Below, one piece after another: positions 47,135 through 55,840 of a stretch of 64,000 nucleotides of DNA (its first letter is position 1; each line of letters starts with the position of its first letter). The position numbers and the translations under genes are program-made. A model generated the notes under the pieces. The model searched no databases and was not told where the DNA came from. It saw only the letters and a program-made list of their open reading frames with translations. Origin of the DNA: an uncultured Novosphingobium sp. (lineage in GTDB: Bacteria > Pseudomonadota > Alphaproteobacteria > Sphingomonadales > Sphingomonadaceae); NCBI GenBank assembly GCA_937996535.1, contig CALKVF010000075.1, forward strand, positions 26,178-90,177, given 5' to 3'.

Positions 47135-49572
47135 CAGAACTGCACCGACAGCGTGCCGAACCACTGGCGCGGCGGCATCGGATAGACGTTGTAGGTGTTG
47201 GTGTTGGAACCCGCCGACACGGTCGAGACGCCCTTTTCGTCAAACAGGTTGGTGACGTTGAGGCTGATCTCGGCCTTGCGCAAGCCGAAGGCTTCGGCGG
47301 GCAGGCGGTAGGCGAGGCGCAGGTTGGCCTGGAAGGTCGGCGCGACCCACGCATCGTTGGTGAAAGTGGCGTAGCGCTTGCCAACGTAGTCACCCACGGC
47401 CTGGGCTTCGAACCGCCCGTAGTTAAGCGTCACGATCGTCTTGTTGAGCCACGACGGGCTGACCGGGATCTGCTTGCCGCCGGTGGGGACCACGCCCGCA
47501 ACGGTGGCGAACCCGCCGATCCGGGTGCCGGTGGCCATGCCGGTCAGGGTCGAATAGTCGCTGTCGTAGACCGTGCGGTTGTAGCTCAGCGCGTTGTAGA
47601 CCGAAAAGTGCTGACCAAAGCGCAGGGTGATTGCGGTGTCGATCCCGTCGGTCTTGACCGCGCCGACCGAAACCAGCGTGGGGGTGCCGCCCGAGATCGA
47701 GCCGCCGGCGATCCCGCCGACTGCCGCCGTCAGGCCGATCAGGCGATCGTTGAAGTCGACGTGGTAGACGTTGACCTGTGCCTCGATCCCCGAAAGCAAG
47801 CTGCCCTCGAAGCTATGCCGGCTGCGCAGACCCAGTTCATAGGTCCAGGCGGTTTCCGGGTTCACGTTCTGCTTGATGTTGTTGAACGCGGCCTGGCTGC
47901 CGACCGACCACGGGGCAGTGCCGCCCGCGCCGTAGGTCATGAAGTGGCGCAGGTTCTTCTGCACGTTGACGTAAAGCTGTTCGCTGTCGGTGAAGTCCCA
48001 CTTGGCGCCGATCGCGGGCAGGAACCAGCGGGTGGTGTTGATTTCACCGCTGGGCAGCGCGCTCGACGAACCGGGCAGCGAACCGATGATCGGCTGGACC
48101 ACCATGTCGCCCCGGGCGAACTGCAGGCTCGACTTGAAGCCGGCCTGGACCAGCAGGCGCTGGGTCAGCTGCCAATCGTCTTGCAGGTGCAGCTGGACCA
48201 CGTTGTTGCGGATTTCGCTGCCATACTGCGTGAACATCGGGTTCGACGGACGGATGTAGGGGCTGTAGTTGTCGGGCTTGGTCACATCCAGCGCGTACCA
48301 GCGGCGATAGGCCGACGAGCTGTTGTGTTCGAACCACATCCCTGCCTGGATGCGGTGGGCGCCCAGGTTGATGTCGAGGTTCGACACCATCCCGCCGCGA
48401 TCGATGCGGTATTCGGTGGTGCGCACGGCATAGCCTGAATTGCCGGTGGCGACCTTCAGGTTCTGGCCGGGGAAGTAGAGCGCGAACAGCGTGGGCAGCG
48501 AGGCCACGGTGATCGGCCCGGCCACCACGCCCACGCCGTCGTCGTGGTGGTAGTAGAACTGGTTCGACCAGTTCACCTTGTCCGACAGGTGCGCGTCATA
48601 CTTGAGATAGGCGAGGTGATCGGTGCGCTGGGCATCCGAATAGTAGTTGCGGTAGTTGTTGGCTTCGACCGCCGGCACCGCGCCGTTGGCATCGAGATAG
48701 GCGACCGCAGCGGCAAAGTCGGGATAGGTGAACGGGCGCAGATAGGGCTGGTAGGCCTGGGCCGGGGTCGTGGCGACCTTGTAGACCGTGGTCGAATCCT
48801 CGTTGGGCTCGATCTTGTCCGAATAGGCGTAGAACAAGGTCAGCTTGCCGTTGCTGTCTTCGTGGACGAACTTGCCATTGGCCTGCCAGCCGCCCTGACG
48901 GCCGTTGAAGTCCCAGGCGCGGGCGCGCTGGCGCAGGGCCGAGACATAGAGGCTGTTGCCGCCGCCGAATTCACCCGAATCGACCCGCACGAAGGTGCGC
49001 GAGGTGCCATAGCTGCCGAGGGTCTGGTTGATCCGCACGCCCAGTTGCTGGTCGGGATCGCTGGAAAAGGTTTCGATCGCACCGCCGAGGTTGCTGGTCG
49101 AGGCAGTGGCGAGTTCGCCCGCGCCGGTGGCCACGACCACCCGGCCGGTGTTTTCCGAAATGATCGCGCGCTGCGGCGAAAGGCCGTTGTAGTTGCCGTA
49201 GTTCTGGTCGCCCAGCGGCACACCGTCCATGGTGTGGCCGAGCTGGCCGGCGCTGAAGCCGTGAATGAACAGCGAGGCGTTCTGCTCGTTGTTGCCCCAC
49301 GGATCGGCGGTGACATACATCACGCCGGGCAGGGTCTGGATCGCCTTGAACGGGCTGACGCCGGGCAGCAGCTTCTGGATTTCCGCGCCGGGGAGCGCTG
49401 TGGCCGAACGGGTGGCCTTGGCCGCAGTCACGACGATCGAACCATCGGTTTCGGCCGGGGTGGCAGCGGCGTCGGCGGCCTCATCGGCGGCGAAGGCGGG
49501 CGCTGCGGCCGCGAAGGTCAGGATGGTGCTGCCCGCGAGCAGTGCGGCGCGGAAACGCGAAGATCGGATCAT
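47134..49572 (-). CDS. TonB-dependent receptor coupled to the phosphodiesterase
   Basis: An 812-residue outer-membrane receptor. It has a signal peptide (about residues 1-29), then a TonB-box region (GSIVVTAAKATRSAT), the plug domain (LPGAEIQKLLPGVSPFKAIQ, GAIETFSSDP) and a 22-strand-type barrel, ending in the aromatic LSVQF typical of outer-membrane beta barrels. It starts before and overlaps the phosphodiesterase gene, so the pair probably handles uptake and breakdown of a glycerophosphodiester. The substrate is inferred, not seen. Confidence 0.9.
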   Translation of the reverse strand: MIRSSRFRAALLAGSTILTFAAAAPAFAADEAADAAATPAETDGSIVVTAAKATRSATALPGAEIQKLLPGVSPFKAIQTLPGVMYVTADPWGNNEQNASLFIHGFSAGQLGHTMDGVPLGDQNYGNYNGLSPQRAIISENTGRVVVATGAGELATASTSNLGGAIETFSSDPDQQLGVRINQTLGSYGTSRTFVRVDSGEFGGGNSLYVSALRQRARAWDFNGRQGGWQANGKFVHEDSNGKLTLFYAYSDKIEPNEDSTTVYKVATTPAQAYQPYLRPFTYPDFAAAVAYLDANGAVPAVEANNYRNYYSDAQRTDHLAYLKYDAHLSDKVNWSNQFYYHHDDGVGVVAGPITVASLPTLFALYFPGQNLKVATGNSGYAVRTTEYRIDRGGMVSNLDINLGAHRIQAGMWFEHNSSSAYRRWYALDVTKPDNYSPYIRPSNPMFTQYGSEIRNNVVQLHLQDDWQLTQRLLVQAGFKSSLQFARGDMVVQPIIGSLPGSSSALPSGEINTTRWFLPAIGAKWDFTDSEQLYVNVQKNLRHFMTYGAGGTAPWSVGSQAAFNNIKQNVNPETAWTYELGLRSRHSFEGSLLSGIEAQVNVYHVDFNDRLIGLTAAVGGIAGGSISGGTPTLVSVGAVKTDGIDTAITLRFGQHFSVYNALSYNRTVYDSDYSTLTGMATGTRIGGFATVAGVVPTGGKQIPVSPSWLNKTIVTLNYGRFEAQAVGDYVGKRYATFTNDAWVAPTFQANLRLAYRLPAEAFGLRKAEISLNVTNLFDEKGVSTVSAGSNTNTYNVYPMPPRQWFGTLSVQF

Positions 49573-49765
49573 TGGTTGGGCCCCTTGCTTGGTCGGCGAT
49601 GTTGCGACTGCGAAGGCGGCTAGGGCTTGCGGGTGACGTGCCGGTTGCAGATTGATGACGCCCTCATCGCGCGGATGTCAGGCCGCTGTCGCAAGGGGCT
49701 TGGGTGTGTTGCCGTCCTTCGGGTTTGCGCTGGGCAGGGCTGCCTGTGCGCATTAGGCTGGAGCA

Positions 49766-50587
49766 GTGATTACGCCTGCGCCAGACCTGCTTGATCCGCT
49801 GCTTGCGCGCATCGCTGCCTGGCGGGCGGGGCATCAGGGGCTGTTCGTGCTCGGCATCTGCGGCGCACAGGGTTCGGGCAAGTCGACCCTGGTGGCCGCC
49901 CTCATGGCCCGGCTGGCGGCAGAGGGGGTGCGGGTGGCGGCGCTGTCGCTCGACGATCTCTACCGCACCCATGCCGAGCGGCAGCGGCTGGCGCGCGAAG
50001 TTCACCCCCTGCTGGCAACGCGCGGGGTGCCGGGCACCCATGATGTCGCGCTCGGGCTCGGCGCACTCGATGCGGTGGCCCGGGGCGAGGCCGCGCCCTT
50101 GCCGCGCTTTGACAAGGCGTTTGATGATCGCCAGCCCCCGGCCGGGTGGCCATGCGCTCCGGCCGGGACGCAGGTGCTGCTGCTCGACGGGTGGTGCCTT
50201 GGCGCGCGAGCGCAGGACGATGCGGCGCTGGCCCGGCCGATCAACGCGCTCGAAGCGGACGAGGACGCCCAAGGCCGCTGGCGCGGCTATGCCAACACCG
50301 CGCTGGCGGGCGACTATCAGCAGCTGTTCGAGCGCGTCGACCGGCTGGTGCTGCTGGCCGCGCCCGGCTGGGACGTGGTGGCGCGCTGGCGTGAGCAGCA
50401 GGAGGCCGACCTGCGTGAGCGCGCGCCCGGCGGGGCCAGGGTGATGAGCCCGGCGCAGGTGGCGCGCTTCATCCAGCATTACGAGCGGCTGACCTGCCAT
50501 ATCCTCGCTGAAATGCCGCCGCGCGCCGATCTCGTGATCAGGCTCGGGCCGGAGCGCGAGGTGCTGGGCATCGTTGAGGGCGGTTGA
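49766..50587 (+). CDS. D-glycerate 3-kinase-like P-loop kinase
   Basis: A 273-residue kinase of the plant/cyanobacterial GLYK and yeast Tda10 group. The P-loop is GICGAQGSGKSTLVAALM (about 32-49), followed by AALSLDDLYRTHAERQRLA, PRFDKAFDDRQPP and LLLDGWCLGARAQ, and the C-terminal segment VARFIQHYERLTCHILAEMP. These would make 3-phosphoglycerate from glycerate. The start is GTG 49766 with GGAG eight bases upstream; no nearby ATG fits. It is divergent from the TonB receptor and ends 53 bases before the arsenic repressor. Confidence 0.82.
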   Translation: MITPAPDLLDPLLARIAAWRAGHQGLFVLGICGAQGSGKSTLVAALMARLAAEGVRVAALSLDDLYRTHAERQRLAREVHPLLATRGVPGTHDVALGLGALDAVARGEAAPLPRFDKAFDDRQPPAGWPCAPAGTQVLLLDGWCLGARAQDDAALARPINALEADEDAQGRWRGYANTALAGDYQQLFERVDRLVLLAAPGWDVVARWREQQEADLRERAPGGARVMSPAQVARFIQHYERLTCHILAEMPPRADLVIRLGPEREVLGIVEGG

Positions 50588-50592
50588 CCTTA

Positions 50593-50634
50593 CCCCATTG
50601 ATTCAATATTTCGATAAATATCGAATCAATGGGG
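50593..50634. promoter_or_regulatory. 42-bp near-perfect palindrome, candidate ArsR operator
   Basis: Bases 50593-50634 are symmetric about the point between 50613 and 50614, with one mismatched pair (50605/50622). The outer arms are CCCCATTGATTC and GAATCAATGGGG; the inner arms are ATATTT and AAATAT around CGAT. The site reaches into the ATG at 50629. Two GANTC sequences, the target of the alphaproteobacterial CcrM methylase, sit symmetrically in the arms. Confidence 0.7.
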
Positions 50635-50997
50635 CGTCCGATGCAGGGACAAGATGTTATTCGCGCGCTGGGCGCGCTTGCGCAGGAGCACCGGCTGGCG
50701 GCCTATCGCCTGCTGGTTCAGGCTGGCGCGCCCGGGCTGGCCGCGGGCAGTCTGGCCGATGCGCTGGGGGTGGCGCCCTCGTCGATGAGTTTTCACCTTG
50801 CGCAGCTCAGCCATGCGGGGCTGATCACCCAGCGCCGCCAGGGCCGCTCGATCATCTACGCGGCCGACTATGCGTCGATGAACGGCCTGATGGCCTACCT
50901 CACTGACAACTGCTGCGAGGGGGGCGATTGTTCGGCGGCTGCGCCCGCCGCCTGCCAGCCGCAGGACATTTCTATCGGGAAAACTGACCATGGTTGA
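50629..50997 (+). CDS. arsR: ArsR-family metalloregulator of the arsenic operon
   Basis: A 122-residue winged-helix repressor: DVIRALGALAQEHRLAAYRL, then SLADALGVAPSSMSFHLAQLSHAGL and a wing. Near the C terminus, DNCCEGGDCSAAAPAACQPQ carries four cysteines that could bind arsenite, away from the classic helix-3 motif and therefore resembling the C-terminal-site ArsR types. ATG 50629 lies inside the operator palindrome; ATG 50641 is the alternative start. Overlaps arsC by eight bases. Confidence 0.88.
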   Translation: MGRPMQGQDVIRALGALAQEHRLAAYRLLVQAGAPGLAAGSLADALGVAPSSMSFHLAQLSHAGLITQRRQGRSIIYAADYASMNGLMAYLTDNCCEGGDCSAAAPAACQPQDISIGKTDHG

Positions 50998-51493
50998 AGT
51001 CCGCAACGTGCTGGTGCTGTGCACCGGCAATTCCGCCCGCTCGATCCTCGGCGAGGCGCTGTTCAATCTGCTCGGTGCAGGCCGGGTCCAGGCCTTCAGC
51101 GCTGGCAGCAAGCCCAAGGGCGCGGCGCACCCCGGCGCGCTGCGGCTGCTGGCAGCCAAGGGCATCGATACGGCCGGGTTCCGGTCCAAGAGCTGGAACG
51201 AGTTCACCGGCCCCGATGCACCCGTGATCGATCTTGCGATCACGGTCTGCGGCAATGCCGCGGGCGAAGCTTGCCCTGTGTTCCCCGGCACCCCGCTGCG
51301 TGCGCACTGGGGCCTGCCCGATCCCGCCGATGTCACCGGCAGCGACGCCGAGGTTGACGCCGCCTTTGCCGAGACCTGGCGGCTGCTGGAGCTGCGGGTG
51401 CGCGCGTTTCTGGCGCTCGATCTCGCCAGCCTTGACCGCAGCGCAGCACAGGCCGCGCTGGCCGCGATCGGCCAGATGGAAGGTGCTGCATGA
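50990..51493 (+). CDS. arsC: Arsenate reductase, LMW phosphatase type
   Basis: A 167-residue protein with the low-molecular-weight phosphatase loop CTGNSARS (Cys at about residue 11, so C-x5-R), then FSAGSKPKGAAHPGALRLLA and a second redox Cys pair in ITVCGNAAGEACPVFPGT. This is the thioredoxin-coupled arsenate reductase family, turning arsenate into arsenite. It overlaps arsR by eight bases and the aquaporin gene by four. Confidence 0.93.
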   Translation: MVEVRNVLVLCTGNSARSILGEALFNLLGAGRVQAFSAGSKPKGAAHPGALRLLAAKGIDTAGFRSKSWNEFTGPDAPVIDLAITVCGNAAGEACPVFPGTPLRAHWGLPDPADVTGSDAEVDAAFAETWRLLELRVRAFLALDLASLDRSAAQAALAAIGQMEGAA

Positions 51494-52155
51494 TCCGGCG
51501 GGTCTATGGCGAAGCGCTGGGTAGCGCCTTCCTGTTCATGACGGTGGTCGGCTCCGGCATTATGGCCCAGCAGTTGGCCGGGGGAAATGTGGGCGTGGCT
51601 CTGCTGGCCAATACGATTGCCACGGGCGCGGTCCTGTTCGTGCTGATTGCGATGCTTGGCCCGGTTTCGGGCGCGCATTTCAACCCGGCGGTCAGCCTGG
51701 TGATGTGGCTGCGCGGTGAAGGCGGCATGGGCCAGCTCGGGGCGGTGATCGCCGCGCAGCTGGTAAGCGGGATTCTGGGGGTGTGGGCTGCGCACGTCAT
51801 GTTCGACCTGCCGGTGCTGCAGCTGTCGCACCACGCGCGCACGGGCTTGGGACAGTGGCTCGGTGAATTCATGGCCACATTCGGATTGCTGACGGTGATC
51901 CTGGGAACTTCGCGCCAGCGTCCCGCCGCCGTTCCGGCCAGCGTCGCGCTCTATATCACGGCGGCTTACTGGTTCACCTCATCGACCAGCTTCGCTAACC
52001 CGGCGATCACGGTGGCCCGCGCGCTGAGCGATACCTTCGCGGGGATCGCGCCGGCGGATGCGCCGGGCTTCATTGCCGCGCAGCTGGCCGGCGCGCTTGC
52101 CGCTCACGGGCTCGACCGCGCCGTGTTCGGGCGCGCCCAGAGCGCGCTAGCCTAG
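51490..52155 (+). CDS. Aquaporin-family channel of the arsenic operon (AqpS-like)
   Basis: A 221-residue MIP family channel with the two half-helix motifs of aquaglyceroporins, seen as GAHFNPAVSL and FANPAITVARAL. About six membrane segments are visible. In several alphaproteobacteria a channel of this type (AqpS) replaces the ArsB pump: arsenite made by ArsC leaves down its gradient. Gene order here is arsR-arsC-channel, and no ArsB, Acr3 or ArsA gene is in the window. The last gene of the operon, convergent with ftsK. Confidence 0.88.
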   Translation: MIRRVYGEALGSAFLFMTVVGSGIMAQQLAGGNVGVALLANTIATGAVLFVLIAMLGPVSGAHFNPAVSLVMWLRGEGGMGQLGAVIAAQLVSGILGVWAAHVMFDLPVLQLSHHARTGLGQWLGEFMATFGLLTVILGTSRQRPAAVPASVALYITAAYWFTSSTSFANPAITVARALSDTFAGIAPADAPGFIAAQLAGALAAHGLDRAVFGRAQSALA

Positions 52156-52166
52156 AGCGGCCCAGC

Positions 52167-54533
52167 CTAGAGCGGATTTCCGTCCTTGTCGCGGTAGATG
52201 TCGCGCCGGCCGACGTGGTTGGCCGGGCCGACAAAGCCATCGGCTTCCATCCGCTCGACCCACTTGGCCGCCGTGTTGTAGCCCACGCCAAGCTGGCGCT
52301 GGAGCCAGCTGGCCGAGGCCTTCTGGCTTTCGAACACGATTTGGCAGGCCTGGCGATACTTGCGCTCGTCGGGGTTGTCCGAGGCCGTGGCATCGAGATC
52401 GTCGAAGCCAAAGGCGCCGCCATCTTCGGGCTCTTCGGTGACCGAATCGACATATTCCGGGCTGCCCTGGCCGCGCCAGAAATCGGCGATGCGTTCGACT
52501 TCCTCGTCCGAGACGAAGGGACCGTGGACGCGCTTCACCGGATCGGTGGCGGGCTTGTAGAGCATGTCGCCCTTGCCCAGCAGCTGTTCGGCGCCCTGTT
52601 CGCCCAGGATCGTGCGGCTGTCGATCCGGCTGGTCACGGCAAAGCTGATGCGGGTCGGCAGGTTGGCCTTGATCACGCCGGTGATGACATCGACCGAGGG
52701 GCGCTGGGTGGCCATGATCAGGTGGATGCCGGCGGCGCGGCTCTTCTGGCTGAGACGCTGGATCAGGACTTCGATTTCCTTGCCGACGGTGACCATCAGG
52801 TCGGCCAGTTCGTCGACGATGACCACGATCTGCGGCAGCGGCTGGTAATCGAGCTGGTGTTCCTCGAACAGCTCCTCGCCGGTATCGGGATCGAAGCCGA
52901 TCTGGATGCGGCGGCCCAGCGGCTTGCCCTTGGCTGCAGCGGCGCGAACCTTTTCGTTGAAGCCGGCAAGGTTGCGCACCGAAATCTCGCTCATCTGGCG
53001 GTAGCGGCGCTCCATTTCCTCGACCGCCCATTTGAGCGCGCGGACCGCCTTGGCCGGTTCGGTGACCACGGGCGAGAGCAGGTGCGGGATATCGTCGTAG
53101 GACTTGAGTTCGAGCACCTTGGGATCGACCAGGATCAGGCGGCACTGGGCGGGGGTGAGCCGATAGAGCAGCGAGAGCAGGATCGTGTTGAGCCCGACCG
53201 ATTTGCCCGAGCCGGTGGTGCCGGCCACCAGCAGGTGGGGCATGGTGGCAAGGTCGGCCACGATCGGTTCGCCGGCGATGTCCTTGCCTAGGATGATCGG
53301 CAGCGCGCCCTTGGAATTGGCGAACTGTTCGCAGGCGACCAGTTCCTTGAAGCCCACCATCTGGCGATCGGCATTGGGCAGTTCGATCCCCATCACGGTG
53401 CGCCCCGGAATGGGTGAGACGCGCGCGGAGATCGCGCTCATGTTGCGGGCGATATCGTCGGCGAGGCCGACCACGCGGCTGGCCTTGATGCCGGGCGCGG
53501 GTTCCAGCTCGTACATGGTGACCACCGGGCCGGTGCGCACGGCGGTGATCTCGCCCTTGACGTTGAAATCGTCGAGCACGGTTTCAAGCAGGCGCGCGTT
53601 GCGTTCGAGCGCCAGCTTGTCGATCTTCTGCGCGCTGCTGACCGGCGCATCGTTGAGCAGGTCGAGTTCGGGCAGCTCGTAGGCGTCGAACAGGTCGCCC
53701 TGGCGGCTCTTGGCGTTGAGCGAGGCCGGGGTCACGGGCCTGGAGGGGTCCGAAATTTCAAGATTGGCGCGCGGCGCTGCCAGCACTTCGCCGACCGCGG
53801 CCTTGGCCTCATCGCGCGGCTTCTTGTCGCGCTTGATCGGGATCACGGCTTCGATTGCTTCGATCGCGGCGGGCAGCGCGGGCGGGCTCTTGACCACGCC
53901 GGGCAGGGTAAACAGGCTGCCCCAGTCGATCGCGAAGATCCGCCCGGCGAGGATCGCCCCGCCGCCCAGACTGGCAAGGCCAAGGCCAAGGATCGTCCAC
54001 GAGCGCGCGGCATCGGGCAGCTGCCCGGCCAGCGCCTTGATCGCACCGGCTCCGGCCAGCCCGGCAAGGCCGCCCCAGCCCGCGGGCAGGGAGGCGCTGC
54101 GCTCGATCGCAAGGGCAAGTACGCTGGAGAGCAGCAGCATCGCTACCATCAGCAGCGCGAGCGGGCGCCACCACTTGTGGTTGGTATGCTCAAGATCGTG
54201 GTCTTCTTCTTCGACCAGTCGCCACAGCTTGCGCGCCATCACATAGAGCAGCGGCAGCAGCAGCACGCAGATCGGGCCGAACAGCAGCAGCGCGGCATCG
54301 GCGATCCATGCGCCGGGCGCGCCCATCCAGTTCTGCGCGGGGCCGCCCGCTGCGGTCGACAGCGACGGATCGGTCTGGGTGTAGCTGATCAGCGCGAAGC
54401 CGAAGAACAGCATCCCGCCGATCAGGGCGAGCGCGCCGGCGATCTCGCTGGCGCGGCGCAGGCTGCGCCTCAGCGCCGCGCGCCAATCGACCCGCGCGCC
54501 GCGCTGGCCGGCAGAAATCGGGCGTGTTGCCAT
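52167..54533 (-). CDS. ftsK: DNA translocase FtsK
   Basis: A 788-residue DNA pump that clears chromosomes from the division septum and positions XerCD at dif. Four N-terminal membrane segments (about residues 30-200) are followed by a linker. The motor has Walker A VAGTTGSGKSVGLN (about 435), Walker B-type VVIVDELADLMVT, and MATQRPSVDVITG. The C-terminal gamma winged helix (SWLQRQLGVGYNTAAKWVER) reads the KOPS sequence. ATG 54533 is chosen because the conserved membrane region begins just after it. Confidence 0.95.
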   Translation of the reverse strand: MATRPISAGQRGARVDWRAALRRSLRRASEIAGALALIGGMLFFGFALISYTQTDPSLSTAAGGPAQNWMGAPGAWIADAALLLFGPICVLLLPLLYVMARKLWRLVEEEDHDLEHTNHKWWRPLALLMVAMLLLSSVLALAIERSASLPAGWGGLAGLAGAGAIKALAGQLPDAARSWTILGLGLASLGGGAILAGRIFAIDWGSLFTLPGVVKSPPALPAAIEAIEAVIPIKRDKKPRDEAKAAVGEVLAAPRANLEISDPSRPVTPASLNAKSRQGDLFDAYELPELDLLNDAPVSSAQKIDKLALERNARLLETVLDDFNVKGEITAVRTGPVVTMYELEPAPGIKASRVVGLADDIARNMSAISARVSPIPGRTVMGIELPNADRQMVGFKELVACEQFANSKGALPIILGKDIAGEPIVADLATMPHLLVAGTTGSGKSVGLNTILLSLLYRLTPAQCRLILVDPKVLELKSYDDIPHLLSPVVTEPAKAVRALKWAVEEMERRYRQMSEISVRNLAGFNEKVRAAAAKGKPLGRRIQIGFDPDTGEELFEEHQLDYQPLPQIVVIVDELADLMVTVGKEIEVLIQRLSQKSRAAGIHLIMATQRPSVDVITGVIKANLPTRISFAVTSRIDSRTILGEQGAEQLLGKGDMLYKPATDPVKRVHGPFVSDEEVERIADFWRGQGSPEYVDSVTEEPEDGGAFGFDDLDATASDNPDERKYRQACQIVFESQKASASWLQRQLGVGYNTAAKWVERMEADGFVGPANHVGRRDIYRDKDGNPL

Positions 54534-54615
54534 CGTGCTCCCCTTGGATTGCGCTGCCTTATGCGCCGGGGGGTGACTCCGCGTCAAGAATCTCCCGGAA
54601 ATCCGGCGATTCGCT

Positions 54616-55164
54616 TCACCGCAAAAAGGCGTCGATCCCGGCCCAGTGGGCTGCGTTCAACTGGCGGGCGCGGCTTGCGCTCATCCCGCCCAGCGCGATC
54701 ACCGGCACACTTGCGCGGGCAGCGAGCAGTCGGAACCGGACTGGGCCGAGCACCGCGCCCGCCGGGTGCGAGCGGGTCGGGAAGACGGGGCTGAGCAACA
54801 CCGCATCGGCGCGGCGGGCGCGGCCGATCTCGCGCAGCGAATGGACGGTGACGAGCCGCAGGCCTGCCCCGCCGCCGCCTAGCGCCGCAGCCGGGCCATA
54901 GGCGCCATCAGCCCCCATGCGCCGGGCCGCAGCCATGGTGCCCGCTACGATCACCGCATGGCCGCGCGCGCGGGCGATGCGGGTCAGACGGCGGATCCGG
55001 GTTACCCGCGCGTCATCGCTCAGGTGATAGTGGCGCAGGATCACCCCGCTGCCGCGCGGGAGGCGGGCCAGCGCCTGCTCGAGCATGGCATCGTTGCGCG
55101 CATCGCTGACCAGCCAGATCCGGGGCAGCGCGGGGTTTTTGCTGAAGGGGTGGCGCACCTGCAT
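54616..55164 (-). CDS. ThiE/TenI-like thiamine phosphate synthase family protein
   Basis: A 182-residue TIM-barrel-like protein. PRIWLVSDARNDAMLEQALA at the start, then GVILRHYHLS, RGHAVIVAGTM, VHSLREIGRARRADAVLLSP and PVIALGGMSASRARQLNAAH match the thiamine-phosphate synthase/TenI family. It is shorter than ThiE and lacks an obvious DDDD-type pyrophosphate motif, so a divergent or TenI-like role is as likely as thiamine synthesis. It is divergent from the YggS gene by 22 bases. Confidence 0.72.
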   Translation of the reverse strand: MQVRHPFSKNPALPRIWLVSDARNDAMLEQALARLPRGSGVILRHYHLSDDARVTRIRRLTRIARARGHAVIVAGTMAAARRMGADGAYGPAAALGGGGAGLRLVTVHSLREIGRARRADAVLLSPVFPTRSHPAGAVLGPVRFRLLAARASVPVIALGGMSASRARQLNAAHWAGIDAFLR

Positions 55165-55186
55165 CGCTGCGCTATAGCACCGCGCC

Positions 55187-55840
55187 ATGAATGAGCCACT
55201 TGAAGACGTTCGCGCCCGCATTGCCCACGCCGCCCGGATTGCCGGGCGCAAAGCGGACGAGGTGACGCTGGTTGCCGTGAGCAAGACCCACCCGGCCGAG
55301 CGGATCGTGCCGCTGATCGCCGCCGGGCAGCGCGTGTTCGGGGAAAACCGGGTGCAGGAAGCTGAAGCCAAGTGGCCGGCGCTGCGCGAAGCCTATCCTG
55401 ACATTGAGCTGCATCTGGTTGGCCAGTTGCAATCGAACAAGGCCGAAGAAGCGGTCGCGCTGTTCGACTGCATCCATTCGCTCGACCGCTCGTCGCTGGT
55501 GGCGGCGCTGGCCAAGGCGATGGACAAGCAGGGGCGCCGGGTGCCGTGCTTCGTGCAGGTCAACATCGGCGCGGAAGAGCAGAAGGGCGGCTGCGCGATT
55601 GCCGATCTGCCGGCGCTGTTGGCCGAGGCCCGCGCGGCGGACCTGCCGCTGGCCGGGCTGATGTGCGTGCCGCCTGCCGATATCGAATCCGCGCCGTTCT
55701 TTGCGCTGCTCGACAAGCTGGCCGCCGATCACGGCCTTGCCGGACGCAGCATGGGAATGAGCGAGGACTTTGAAACCGCGATCCAGCTGGGCGCCACCCA
55801 CGTGCGGGTGGGCAGCGCCCTGTTTGGCGCGCGGACCTAG
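55187..55840 (+). CDS. YggS-family pyridoxal phosphate homeostasis protein
   Basis: A 217-residue alanine-racemase-fold protein binding PLP without catalytic activity of its own; it maintains vitamin B6 balance. VTLVAVSKTHPAERI carries the PLP Lys (about residue 33), FGENRVQEAEAKWPAL and HLVGQLQSNKAEEAV follow, with LMCVPPADIES and SMGMSEDFETAIQLGATHVR near the end. Its stop overlaps the convergent TonB receptor gene. Confidence 0.92.
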   Translation: MNEPLEDVRARIAHAARIAGRKADEVTLVAVSKTHPAERIVPLIAAGQRVFGENRVQEAEAKWPALREAYPDIELHLVGQLQSNKAEEAVALFDCIHSLDRSSLVAALAKAMDKQGRRVPCFVQVNIGAEEQKGGCAIADLPALLAEARAADLPLAGLMCVPPADIESAPFFALLDKLAADHGLAGRSMGMSEDFETAIQLGATHVRVGSALFGART

